Assembly (NCBI GenBank): GCA_940337035.1
Contig: CALNHX010001912.1
Coordinates: forward strand, 117,501 to 181,500
Reading direction: 5' to 3'
From: Agriotes lineatus
Lineage: Eukaryota; Arthropoda; Insecta; Coleoptera; Elateridae
Length of the DNA stretch: 64,000 bases
Position 1 is the stretch's first letter. Every line of letters starts with the position of its first letter. The position numbers and the translations under genes were made by a program. Shown piece by piece: positions 1 through 11,200 of this stretch. The notes under the pieces are model-generated. The model was not told where the DNA came from, did no database searches, and saw only the letters and a program-made list of their open reading frames with translations.

Positions 1-884
1 CACAAGAACAAAGAAGGTGTTTGTTTTTGCGATATGCGGAAGTTGTCGAATCGGATAAACTGAAAAATGCTGACGATTATTTTATCGCTCTTTCTGCTGT
101 TTGAGACTCCACTTCATACCATTTTTTTAGTGCTGGAATGTGTATTGGCTAAAACTACATCAAACTTTTTAATCTGGAAGAGTATTTTTTACTAATATAT
201 ATTGCTGTTCGATATTTGACAAGGCCCGGTTTACAAGTTTTCTGTCTGTCAGCAGTGCTTTCGAACCTATCGAATCTAAAATTTGGTAAAAGAACACAAT
301 ATTAAATGGTACTGTTGCTAATATCCAAAATTTTTAACTACGAACTGTAACCTGTAAATCTCTACGAGAATTACTCTCAATGTCTCTAAGACCCCAACAC
401 TTTGTTAAATACTGTCTACCGCTTAAACAGTCCTCCAGCGGGATCGAACACATTACCTATCTACTAAAAGATGCTTCCAATCGGCCTATTCGAGTTAAAT
501 ATCCAGACATACATCTCGTTAAACGCGTAATAAAACAAAAACCTAACAAGGTATTTAAAATGGTTTGGGTTTTCATATTGCATCTTTTAGCTGGAAATAA
601 TTCGATATATGCTATTAGACCACAATTAATTCGGTTTATTTTTTGCAACCTTGCACATTTCTCAAACAATGGCTTCATTGTTTAATTGGGCAGCAGGCAG
701 GCAGGCAAAATTAAACTCTTAACCTCAAAATTCATCGTGAGAATCTTGTAAAAATTAGACTTTTACCTCCAAAATGTATCGTGAGAATCTTGTAAAAATT
801 TCAAAATTAGACTTTTAACAGCGTCAGCAAAAATTTTCAAACAAAGACAGCATTCAATTTAGCAGTTGTGCTGATTTTTTCTCA

Positions 885-1075
885 AACAATGGCTTTCATT
901 GTTAAATTTTTACCAGCTTTGCACATTTTAATCTCCAGACAACAATGGCTTTATTGTCCAATTTCGTGCTGATTTTAAAACAATGGATGTCATTGTTCTA
1001 TTTACCAGCTTTGCACATTTTAATCTACAGACAACAATGACTTTATTGTCCAATTTCGTGCTGATTTTCCCCGGC
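885..1075. repeat. Tandem duplication, unit about 92 bp
   Basis: The segment from GCTTTGCACATTTTAATC at 916 recurs at 1008, together with the following ACAACAATG.CTTTATTGTCC and TTTCGTGCTGATTTT. A third, weaker version of the ACAATGGCTT...ATTGT core occurs at 660-685 and 885. No coding content. Confidence 0.75.
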
Positions 1076-1112
1076 TAGACCCGTGTTTTGTTTTGGCGCG
1101 AATCGTCCCACA

Positions 1113-1383
1113 GCCACAGTGTATCGAGTGCGGTCGGTGGAGGTGCACGGGGCTCGCGCACCGAATAGTGAAATATTACACCCCGTTGCATAAAAGAGCC
1201 TCTTTTCATAGCGTATTTGTGCTACTTTTCCATAAGAGACAATGCTAAGCCACAGTGTATCGAGTGCGGTCGGTGAAGGTGCACGGGCTCGCGCACCGAA
1301 TAGTGAAATATTACACCCCGTTGCATAAAAGGACCCCTTTTCATAGCGTATTTGTGCTACTTTTCCATAAGAAACAATGCTAA
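1113..1383. repeat. Tandem duplication, two units of 136 bp
   Basis: Copy 1 is 1113-1248 and copy 2 is 1249-1383, both starting GCCACAGTGTATCGAGTGCG and ending ACAATGCTAA. Only a handful of differences separate them, so the duplication is fairly recent. GC-rich core with GCTCGCGCACCGAATAG; function unknown. Confidence 0.9.
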
Positions 1384-1712
1384 ATTCGTTTAATTCGGAT
1401 AGAAATCACTTTTTCCCATTTAAAAACATGTAAATATGCAAATATTTAAGCGATGAATCCATATTACTCAAACAAAATACTTTAATATACTTTTACAATG
1501 CAAAGGTTCTGACTAAAATTGAGACACCTTTACGAAGGTGTTGAGGTTACCTAGACGCATCGGTAAGCCGAGCCTGCAAAACTCGCAGTTGTGTTGTTAT
1601 TGGTAACTTTAGTTCTCGACTTCGTTGGTTGGTCGGTTGTATTAGTATCTGAGTAACTCGTTAGACAACAACAGAGACTACTAAATTTCAATTTAATACA
1701 GGTGGAGCTAGG

Positions 1713-2003
1713 CATATACTTTTACACGTGTTAAATTTAAATTTGCCACCAAAATCTAGTAACTAATCTAGGGACTTCATCTAGTTACATAAACTTTTTA
1801 AGGAACACCGTGTATGTTGGTAACACTGCTCTGTAGACAGAGATAGACATATACCTTTACACGTGCTAAATTTAAATTTGCCGCCCAAATCTAGTAACTA
1901 ATCTAGGGACTTCATCTAGTTACATAAACTTTTTAAGGAACACCGTGTATGTTGGTAACACTGCTCTGTAGACAGAGATAGACATATACCTTTACATGTA
2001 TTA
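1713..2003. repeat. Tandem repeat, two full units of 135 bp and a partial third
   Basis: Units start at 1713, 1848 and 1983 with CATATAC.TTTACA. The shared body includes ATCTAGTAACTAATCTAGGG and ACACCGTGTATGTTGG. The partial third copy ends as the sequence enters the broken end of a LINE. Period nearly equals that of the neighbouring 136-bp repeat but the sequences are unrelated. Confidence 0.9.
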
Positions 2004-2021
2004 GAGAGAGATGGACTATTT

Positions 2022-4050
2022 TCACGCCGTGACGTCAGAGGTGAGGAGGTGCGGTCCCAGAACCGGCCTATTACCTCTACTTACCTGTATACTGAATAGT
2101 GCGTCTCTGGTGCCCAATCCGCCTCTAAATCCGAATTGTGTGTTGCTGATATGTTTTTCTATTTTCCTGTATATTCTCTCATGTATGACTTTCAAGAAAA
2201 TTTTAAGCATATTGCTCATCAGGCTTATCAGTCTATGTTCTTTGCATGTTTTTGCTCTATTATTTTTGGGGATAGGATAAAAGTGGAGGTTAACCAATCT
2301 TGTGGTATCTCCCCTGTCGTATATATTTGATTAAATAATTCAGTTATGGGATCTAGCTGTTCTTCGTCGATTAGCTTTATTATTTCCGTATATATCTCGT
2401 CTGGGCCTGGAGATTTCCCACTCTTCATGCGTCGTATTGCTGTTTTCAGTTCAGTTTTGGTAATGTATGGCCCATCGGTTGCGTCGATGTTTGCCATTTC
2501 TGCCCTTTGTTCATCTGTGAAGACATCTTTAATATAGTCTTCCCAGGTGTTCAATCTCGATTCGGATTCCCAGATTGTCTTTTTGTTTTCATCAGTTAGG
2601 AGTATTTTGTTGTTTTTGTTTCTCATTCCTATGGTTTGTTTTAGTTTCTTATGTATATTTGCGGAGTCATGTTTCTGCTCTAATTCTTCTATCTCGGCAC
2701 ATTGTTCATTTAACCAGATCGTTTTTGCTTCTTTAATCTTATTTTTAATTAATTTATTTAGCTCTTTGTATTTTTTTCCGTCACGATTTTTTGTCTTTCT
2801 TCTGGCTGTCATTAAATCCAATATATCTTCATTCATCCATTCTTTTTTCTTTACTCTGGTCCTAGATGTTAAATTGTTGGTGGTTGTTGATGTCACAGCC
2901 TCCTTTATAGTTGCCCATTTTTCTTCTACCGGTATATCTGTATTTTTTTTATGTCTGCCAACTTAGTATTGATTTCCGACTTGATTTTGTCTCTAATCGC
3001 TTCATCTTTCAATTTGTTCATTGCTGGCTTATTGTATTTTCTTCTTTCTTTCTGTATTCTCTTTAGTCTTAGTTTTATTTCTGATAGTAGCAAGGTATGA
3101 TCCGATAAGATATCGGCTCCTGGATATGTTTTGGTTGATATTACAGAGTTCCGGTATCTTACGTTGATCAATGTGAAATCTATTTGGTTTCTGATGATGT
3201 TGTTTTCTTTGTCTTTTGGGGCTCGCCATGTATATAGGCGCCTAGCTGGCAGTTTAAAGAAGGTATTCATGATACTAAATTGTTTTTCTTTACAGAATTG
3301 CACTAATCTGGATCCTCTCTCGTTACAGGTACCCAGCCCATATTTACCCACTATATTTTCATCTGCGCCTCGGCCCACTTTCGCGTTGAAGTCTCCTAAG
3401 ATTAATGTCATTTCTTGTGTTTTAGTATGTTTTAGTGCGATGTTGATATCCTCATAGAATTTCTCAACTTCGTTCTCAGGTTTTTCTGCTGTTGGTGCAT
3501 AGGCGGCTATTATGTTTAAATTGAATGGTTTTGCATTTATTTTCATTGTAGCAATCCTGTCTGATATGGGAAGAAATCCTAATACATTGTCTGCTAGCCT
3601 TTTCGGAATTATTATTGCTGCACCATTTCGGTGATGGGTGCCGTCCTCGCCAGTGTAGTATATTTGGTGATTGTCCAGATGGCATATTCCAGAATCTGAC
3701 TTCTGTGCATGCGAGGATGTCAATCTGCAGGCGGTCCATTTCTTGAATTATGTTTACCGTTTTGCCTGCTTGGAACATGCTTCGCACATTCCAAGTGGCA
3801 ATCTTATATTGTCTGGTTCTTTGGTTAGTTTTTGGTTTAGCTTCTTGTTTCTCAGCTTCATTCAAAACCAGCCTCCCCGGAGATCCGATTGGGGGATTAG
3901 AGACTCCGGAAACTTTTGTCTTGAACTTTGCCATGATGACTATAGTAGGGAATCCGGTTGGACCTTTAATGCAGTGGTTTCCCGTTGCCTTCTGCATTTC
4001 CATGCCGTTGATCATCTGGATGATTCGTCCGTCTTCAAATCCTCCACTTT
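2022..4050 (-). pseudogene. LINE retrotransposon, 5' part: APE endonuclease and start of reverse transcriptase
   Basis: Reading the minus strand from 4015: an N-terminal leader, then the endonuclease opening KIATWNVRSMFQAGKTV and ILACTEVRF; after a frameshift near 3700, LDNHQIYYTGEDGTHHRNG, IAAYAPTAEKPENE, the LILGDFNAKVG motif and DILSDHTLL. A second frameshift near 2940 leads to the linker (EWMNEDILDLM) and the finger region MKSGKSPGPDEIYTEIIKL. A third near 2270 leads to RLISLMSNMLKIFLKVIHER and QFGFRGGLGTRDALFSIQ. The homology stops there, before palm motifs A and C, so the polymerase active site is absent. The type is the RTE/CR1-like group often mis-annotated as craniofacial development protein 2; the clade is not certain. 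The sequence AAGTGGAGGATTTGAAG near 4050 probably marks its 5' region. Confidence 0.88.
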
Positions 4051-4079
4051 ATTTCAGATAATAATTAAATTATGTTAGA

Positions 4080-5209
4080 ACCTTTCTGTTTCTTATATTG
4101 CATCGTTGAATTGAATTAAAATTTTATTTGATTATTTTACCAAATACATATTAATAATTTTGATATGCTTTTAATACTTAAATTCATCTTTGTAATTTAA
4201 TACTGTATTATTTTAACCTTTTTTTGATCTGATGTCAAACCCTTACAAGTAAGATCATTACAGTAAATTAATTTAGGATAATTCTTGCACTCCCTCTTTC
4301 TTTACAATTCCATTTTGCTTCTTCATATTACATTTCCAAGATTTTAATAAGGCATTAATTTCAATAACAGGTGTTGATTTGTTCAATTTGTATTTCTTTT
4401 CTCATAAAAAGTTTATGAATTACCACGAAACGTAATCTCGAGTTTTCTTTGTATTTTTTTACATCTTTTTCTGAATTTCTACATCAATTTAATTTTCCGA
4501 CTTATTACCAACCTTTTTGAATTGTTTTGCATATCAGAAAGCTATTTATTTCTCTGTAATAATAGACTATGCTTTGACTATGGTATTAGACATGAATTTT
4601 CTTATTTTCTTAAGCATCATAATATTGGCCGCTGCTTCTTTGAGATAAAATCAAAGAGCTGTCGCACATACGATATTATAAAACATTATTTGTCCGCAAC
4701 CAATATATCATGATGGCATAATTATACGGATTTCAAATGTATTATGGGGCTTATAAGAAACTAGTCTTTTCTAATTTATTAATCACTGTCATTGTCATCC
4801 ATCTTCTTCGGCTTAGCGCCAAGTTATGGGTTCTGGATAAATTGTATTGAGCTTGTGCATTATTGGCATCTAAGACACTTATAAAAAATCAAAGACTCGT
4901 CCTTAAGCTCGTGTCTGAACTTTTCTTGCGTGTTTTGCACGCCTAATAAGACACAAGTATAATAAATATTTATAATTTTAAGCTTGCTACCACAATTAAC
5001 TTTGGTAAAACCCGAAGAGGATTTTTTCTGAAATAATCTATTCATAAATGTTTCCATTTCAAGACAAACATCATAACAACGCAAACAATATATTATTTAC
5101 ATATTTTTTGAATTATTGCTATTTATATAAACACTTATTAAAATTCAGTCAGATTAAATTCCTCTCAATTGAACCATCGAACAACGACTTACTATTACGT
5201 CCGCCCATT
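4080..5209. other. AT-rich stretch without recognisable features
   Basis: No homology, spliced exon or clear repeat structure found. The small ORFs here have AT-driven composition and no domain pattern. Confidence 0.5.
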
Positions 5210-5999
5210 ACGCCATTCAGAGCTGGGCAGTAATTAATTACTTTGTAATTAAATTACTAATTAAATTCCTTTTTGTCGATTTCTCTTTGACTTAAATTAC
5301 TTTTCAAAATATAATAATTGCAGTTGGTAATTGCCATTTTTTTAAAGTACTTTTTGAAAGTAGTTAAATTCTTTCACAAGAAGTATGTGGTAATTAGAAT
5401 TACTGGCGGTTATTAAATTACTTTGTGGTAATTTAATTACTAAATTACGGACCTCACCAAAACGCAAAAAATAAGATAAAGCCTTATTAAGTTACACACA
5501 AGGTATTCCCGGAACATTATAAGAAAAATTCATGATTTCCTATGGTTAGTCGGATAAAGGCTAATTTTGTGCAACATTTGCAATTCCAACGAAGTATGCA
5601 CGAGCAAATCTCTAGTTTTAAGATACAACACATGTTTGCCTTCCGTGGTATCAGGAGATAAACTTTTTTCATTTGCCAAACTTATAGATAGTCCCAACGG
5701 AATGCATTCGGATGAATTCTTTGAAGAACTGGTGCCGATAAAGGCAAAGAGAGTGTAATACTACTTTTAGTACTTTTTACTTATTTTATTATACCTACCT
5801 TAATTCCTTACTGTATGCTGTATGAATATAATACAAATAATATATCATGTTTATCCTTAACTTTCTTTAATTACCTACATGATGCATCAAAGCAAACTAA
5901 AAACTGGTTTTGGTAAACAGTGCAAGCAGTGAAAAGACTTGATTATCAGAAAAACCTTTAAGAGTGATTAATGATGTAGGTTACTATAGTTAATGAAAT

Positions 6000-6330
6000 A
6001 CATATTAAAAATGATACAATTTTACATTACGATTACACTATAGTAATTTGTACAACTTATTTTGAAATTCATACTTTTTTTCATGAATTTGCAGTTTGAT
6101 TAACGAGGGCGAAGGCCGAGTAAATCAAGCAAATGAATAAAAAAAAGGACTTTTAAAACGTGTTGTACGGGTAGTTTTTTTGCATAATGATCTTTTGTAA
6201 CTCGAAATTTAGTCGAAAAGGACTTCGGAATTTACAACTGTCAAATTGACATTTCAATAAAATAGTTAAAAAAAAGTGGTACTTTCAATACGATTTTTCG
6301 TTAAAAAAAAGTGGACGTGACTACCTCCCT
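6000..6330. repeat. Dispersed repeat, left part (same family as 9403-10080)
   Basis: Shares GAGGGCGAAGGCCGAGT, TAGTCGAAAAGGACTTCGG, TTTACAACTGTCAAATTGAC and TTTTTCGTTAAAAAA with two copies at 9403-9680 and 9665-10080. Its continuation, AAAAAGACGACTTTCACGAT, is found at 7580, on the far side of an inserted block. Confidence 0.75.
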
Positions 6331-6332
6331 GG

Positions 6333-7578
6333 ACTTTCCCATACTGGAAACTGTTCATATCGTCTTTATTCAACAGTCTTTACAACATATCAAAATTTCA
6401 ACTCGATGACTCACGTCTTCACCGTGATAAGCGTTTACACTTTCACGTAAATTGCGGGTAAATATAAAAGAATGTGTAGTTCAAAACGTGACCACCGAGC
6501 TTCTGTAGATGGCGCCAAGTGGACAAGCCGCCACTGTGCTAGTTTATGTATTATTTTCCTCAAAACGGCTGTAGCACCGAGGTGAAATTTTCTAAGTACC
6601 TGGAAATTATATTTTCTAGGGCATACAAAATCGATTTTTTTATTTTCGCGGAAAAAGATTCTTTGACGCAAAAATATAACAACCGTTAGAATAAAAAAAA
6701 TATTTTTCAAAAATAGAGGGGGGAGGGGGCCGGTGCGCTTACATATATCCACGAGTGTAATATTTTTTTGCATATTCATATGCTCCATTATGCACTGAGC
6801 AATTCAGTGAAAACCCCAGCTACCTATCTTGTTTTGTTTATTAATTAAAGGGTTTAAATTTTCAAACTTCAAAGCTTCGTAGAGGGCGCCACAGATAATT
6901 CATGAGATTCTTTAAAAAACAGATCGATAGCCCTTTTCAGGGTCTATCAGTGTATGAAGTTTAAACAAATTCCTGTGGGCAGTTTTTGAGAAATGATTTT
7001 TAGAAAATTTCCAAAATTTTGAAAATTTGTAATTTAGGCCCCTTAATATTTTTCAAAACACTTTTTATATCACCTCATGTTAGCCTTCATATACTATTCA
7101 GAAAAAAAATCAATTAAATCGATTCATCCGTTTTTGAGTAATAGGGCGTTAAACTCAAAATTTTCAAAAAATCATAGCGCCCTTCATTTTAAACCTAGCG
7201 AGTTCGGCAAAAAACTAACAGATTTGTCTTATGACCCTCTATCGTTATCCGCGATAAAATTTTCAAAATTTTAATCACGAAAACAGTGATACCAAAAAAA
7301 CATGCGTAACTTCCGCTTCCGATTTCGGATTTTTTTGAAAAGCTTATTTTGTCGATGAATTTTCGATACACCCCCGCATTCCAAAGCGCATCAAAATCGG
7401 AGCAATACTTTCGGCTGTAGGAGCGTTACCCACCCACACACCCACACACAGACAGACATTTTTTAAAAACCACTTTTTTGGGTTCCTAGAGGCCCAAAAC
7501 GGATATTTCTGTGAAAATCTCGATTTCCAAAATTTTCATGATTCCAAGACTTCCCTATACCTATGGGTATGGGAAAGT
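6333..7578. mobile_element. Inserted block bracketed by a 12-bp inverted repeat
   Basis: ACTTTCCCATAC at 6333-6344 and its exact complement at 7567-7578 bracket the block. Paralogues of the surrounding repeat at 9640 and 10045 lack it, which supports an insertion. The right half holds a CCCACCCACACACCCACACA run and GACAGACATTTTTTAAAAA, a pattern I associate with a common insect interspersed repeat. No ORF with a domain. Element class is unknown. Confidence 0.55.
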
Positions 7579-8059
7579 AAAAAGACGACTTTCACGATCA
7601 CAATGCAAAAAATCATAGTTACAACTTGCTACAACGTTTGACTAAATACAAATATAGGACAACAATTTCTATTGAAAGTAACTGAAAAAGTAATTTATAT
7701 TGAGCATATACAAATTACCAAGTAATTGATAATTCAATTACAATTTCAATAGAATAATGGAAGGCAATTGGTAAATGGCAATTAATTACTTTTTGAAAGT
7801 AAGTTGCCCAGCTCTGACGCCAGTACACATAAAAAACCGTATAATGTAAAAAACATAAAACACCAAAGAATAACAACTCATGGCCACACTAGATCTCAAG
7901 AGGGCATGGGGATGTGACGAGCACAGAACTCGTTTCTGATGTCATATATGCACTCGCGCCTTGGTAGAACTCTTCGGGACTTCAATTACCAAATAATTCT
8001 GAGCATTTCGGTCCGCACAGTGAAAAGTTGTAGCTGTGATCTCCAACCGTGACCACAAA

Positions 8060-8201
8060 ATGTTGGGAATTCGGCCGTTGAACAAGGAGCTGCAACAATA
8101 CGTGGAGAAAGACCTTAATGAAAATACCGAAACGATATCTGACAATGTAACTTATCTTCGAGACTGGATCAAAACACAGGAACACATTAAAATTCGAACA
8201 A
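8060..8201 (+). CDS. CRAL-TRIO gene, exon 1 (coding part)
   Basis: Codes for residues 1-47 plus one base of codon 48. The donor is AA|GTAAGT at 8202. The upstream 240 bp (7825-8059) form the only stretch of promoter-sized unique-looking sequence between the hAT element ending at 7816 and the start codon. No TATA box is evident. Confidence 0.9.
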
Positions 8202-11200
8202 GTAAGTTAACTTTGCACTAATAAATAATTATAGAGTTTAATAATATTTTTTACTACAGTCGCGGCCAAAAGAAACGGGACACTTTTTTTGACCTAATTC
8301 TCAAAATGCGAAAAAATTGCTGCAAATTCTAATTAATAAATTTCATCAAAATCCATTATTCAATTCAGAAAAATGCCGGCACATATTGGAAATACTGGTA
8401 AAACGAGAATAATTGCTCATTGCGACCCATTTTGAGAATTAGGTGACAAAAGTGTCCCGCTTTTTTTGATCGCGACTGTATTTTGTTTTTCAAATTATCA
8501 ATCAAGTTTTTTCGTCTTATATTTAATAATGTAATTAATACTTAGAAAAAATACTTTTAGTTTCTACTAAGAAGTTTAATTGTTGTATATTACCTGTGGT
8601 GATAAATTTATCCAATACGGTAGCGTATCGTTTTAAAACGATATTTACCACCAAATTTAAATACTACAAAATGCTGTTAATGGAATTCCCAAGGAAAATA
8701 ATAAAATAAAATTTCGCATTATGCATTGTTTCGTAACATTCTTTTTCATTTGATTGCATAACATACAAGTTAACCTGATGACCGTGACCGAAAACAGATA
8801 CACATTTTCATCCATCTGCTAAAATAATTCTGAACTAACATGTATGTTGTTGTTCCTTCCCGGGTACTATAACCTTGCGTTGTGATTTTTTTGTTAAATC
8901 GGATATTAGTAAACACGTAAACACAATATTATACATTGGAACTTGGAAAAATATCTAATTTGCCATTAATATCTGTAAGTTAAACACAACTACATTTAAA
9001 CAAAAATAGTGGTACGCCGTAGCAAAAGTTTGACAACAATCTATTGTTACATTAGAAAACGTAGAATGGTTTTGCTACATCAAGTTCGCCTATGGATAAC
9101 GTAGGTACTTCCGCAGTTTTTGTATATTTCATATGCCAAATGCGATATTTGAGCGCATAACTCTCTCCTTTTTTGCAAATTACAGGTACGTGAAGAATGA
9201 CGTCAATGAAATCTTTCCTTGCGTTATTTCCAGCAAGAGTTATATTGCGCATACGTAATAGCAGGTTACTGACACCAAACTGGAATACGACCTTCCTCGA
9301 GGTTTCTTAAAGACACCTGTTCCTAAAAATATTGGATCAAGTTTTCCTTGTTCAACCCGTAGAAAAATGTAACTGTATATTAAAGTTCCCAAGCAGCCAA
9401 TAGTAAGTTGTACAACTAGTTTTGAACGTCATAGTTTTTTTCATGAATTTGCAAAAAATGAATGAAAAAGGGACTTTCAAAACGTCTTGTACACGTAGTT
9501 TTTTTGCATAGTGATCTCTTGTAACTCGAAATTGAGTCGAAAAGGACTTCGGAATTTACAACTGTCAAATTGACATTTCAATAAAATAGTTAAAAAAAGT
9601 GTACTTTTTTCACCATTTTTCGTTAAAAAAGACGACTTTCATGATCACTATGCAAAAATAGTAATTTCTACAACTAGTTTTGAAAGTCATACTTTTTTTC
9701 ATGTATTTTCAGTTTGAAAACGAGGGCGAAGCCCGAGTTTATCAAGCAAATAAATGAAAAAATGACTTTCGAAACTTGTTGTACATGCAGTTTTTTTGCA
9801 TAGTGCTCTTCTTCTTGTTCTTCCTCTTATTGTAAGCCAGTGGCCTGTTTTAACCACAAAGTGGTTCTATGAGTCCTCTTTGCCCTTAAGCCGGGTAGGT
9901 GGCTAGCCTTGCACTCTTGGTCGAAATTTAGTCGAAAAGAATTTCGGAATTGACAACTGTCAAATTGTCATTTCAATAAAATAGTTAAAAAAGGTACTTT
10001 TTTCACGATTTTTGCGTTAAAAAAAGTGGAATCAATACAATTTTTCGTTAAAAAAGACGACTTTGATGATCACTATGAAGAAAATGTGTATTGTTTCATT
10101 ATTCTAATGATTATGTCATTAAATTTGTATTTCAACAATTCGCAATAAAGTGAGAGTTAGACTATAAACATCCCCTCGCTAGAGTCACTTCAATTGAGGG
10201 GAAAATATAACAAGAAATTGAGTTTTTTTTTTCAATTCGAAACAACTTGTATAATACCGGAATACTTTACAATTATCAAAACAGTTACTGTCTGATGGTA
10301 ATTTCATAATACATTTGAGTATCCAGCTAGTTTTAAACACACTATTTTTATTTGGTCACCATCTTCCAATTTCACTACTGTCACTACACTTTCCAATGAT
10401 GCAAAAAGGTCATCATCGCATATGAATAAAGAAGCGTATAGCATAGGGGAGGAGAGGACACCTTTGAACACGTTTCAGGAAATAACATATTTTTCAAAAA
10501 CTTTTCGTGATATAAAGGTGTAACATTAAGGAAAATTATAAACAAAAGATAAATTCTTGCTTATATTTTCGAAGTTTCCTAAGGAGATTGCAGCTAGTGA
10601 TGTTGACACGTTTTTGATATCTAACGGGTGTTCATAAACAGTCGTCATCCCAGTTGCTTTGAAAAACAAAATGTTATGTCTTTGATTAATTCGTGCAACA
10701 CAATGAAACGTCATTGAGTACTGTCATAGCGCATTTTTTCTCAATTTTAATAGACATACGTTTATGAAGTCAAAACCTACTGGGATGACGACTGTTTTTG
10801 GACACCCGTTACAATAAAATATAAAATTGAACAATATATATTCCAACACCATGGTTGGTTAAAAAAAATATAACACATTAAAATCCGTAATTAAAAGAAC
10901 ACATGCAGTATTACATTTTTAAAAATAATTTTGTAGATAAAGTGAACAGTTAACTATTTTCAAAAAATATTTTTACCTGTTAGACGTTTTGTCATTGAAA
11001 TTTAATAGTTGAAATCTTCTTTCCATTGTAAGTATTTTATTTTATTCTTCCAGCATCTTAAATTGATTTATTAATATCATTTCCCACTTCAGAATTTTTT
11101 AATTTCTAGGAATCTGTAAAAATAAATGTATTAACCACTTTTTTAACATTTTAGTAGAAGTAATTACCAATTTTAGTTGTAGGGAAGTTTTTACTGAATT

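Larger units (their letters stand above)
5218..7816. mobile_element. hAT-type non-autonomous element with 8-bp target duplication
   Basis: The termini are exact 12-bp inverted repeats, CAGAGCTGGGCA at 5218-5229 and its complement at 7805-7816. They are flanked by near-identical 8-bp duplications, ACGCCATT (5210-5217) and ACGCCAGT (7817-7824). An 8-bp duplication with CAG-type ends is the mark of hAT transposons. Subterminal sequence on both sides is rich in TAATTAATTACTTT motifs, a likely transposase-binding region. No transposase is present; the 63-codon frame at 5567 has no known domain. The middle (6000-7640) looks like later nested insertions. It ends about 240 bp upstream of the CRAL-TRIO start codon. 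Confidence 0.85.

Noticed and set aside
380..685. 101-codon ORF on the plus strand and 73-codon ORF on the minus strand
   Set aside because: No domain. The minus reading (MSGYLTRIGRLEASF) vaguely recalls the C-terminal region of LINE proteins but is too short and isolated to call.
2136..2966. Several plus-strand ORFs of 60-140 codons (hydrophobic, Phe/Ser/Ile-rich)
   Set aside because: They are antisense shadows of the minus-strand LINE; the apparent membrane-like composition comes from reversed Lys/Glu codons.
7430..7455. Telomere-like or microsatellite block CCCACACACCCACACA
   Set aside because: Short, single occurrence within an interspersed repeat.
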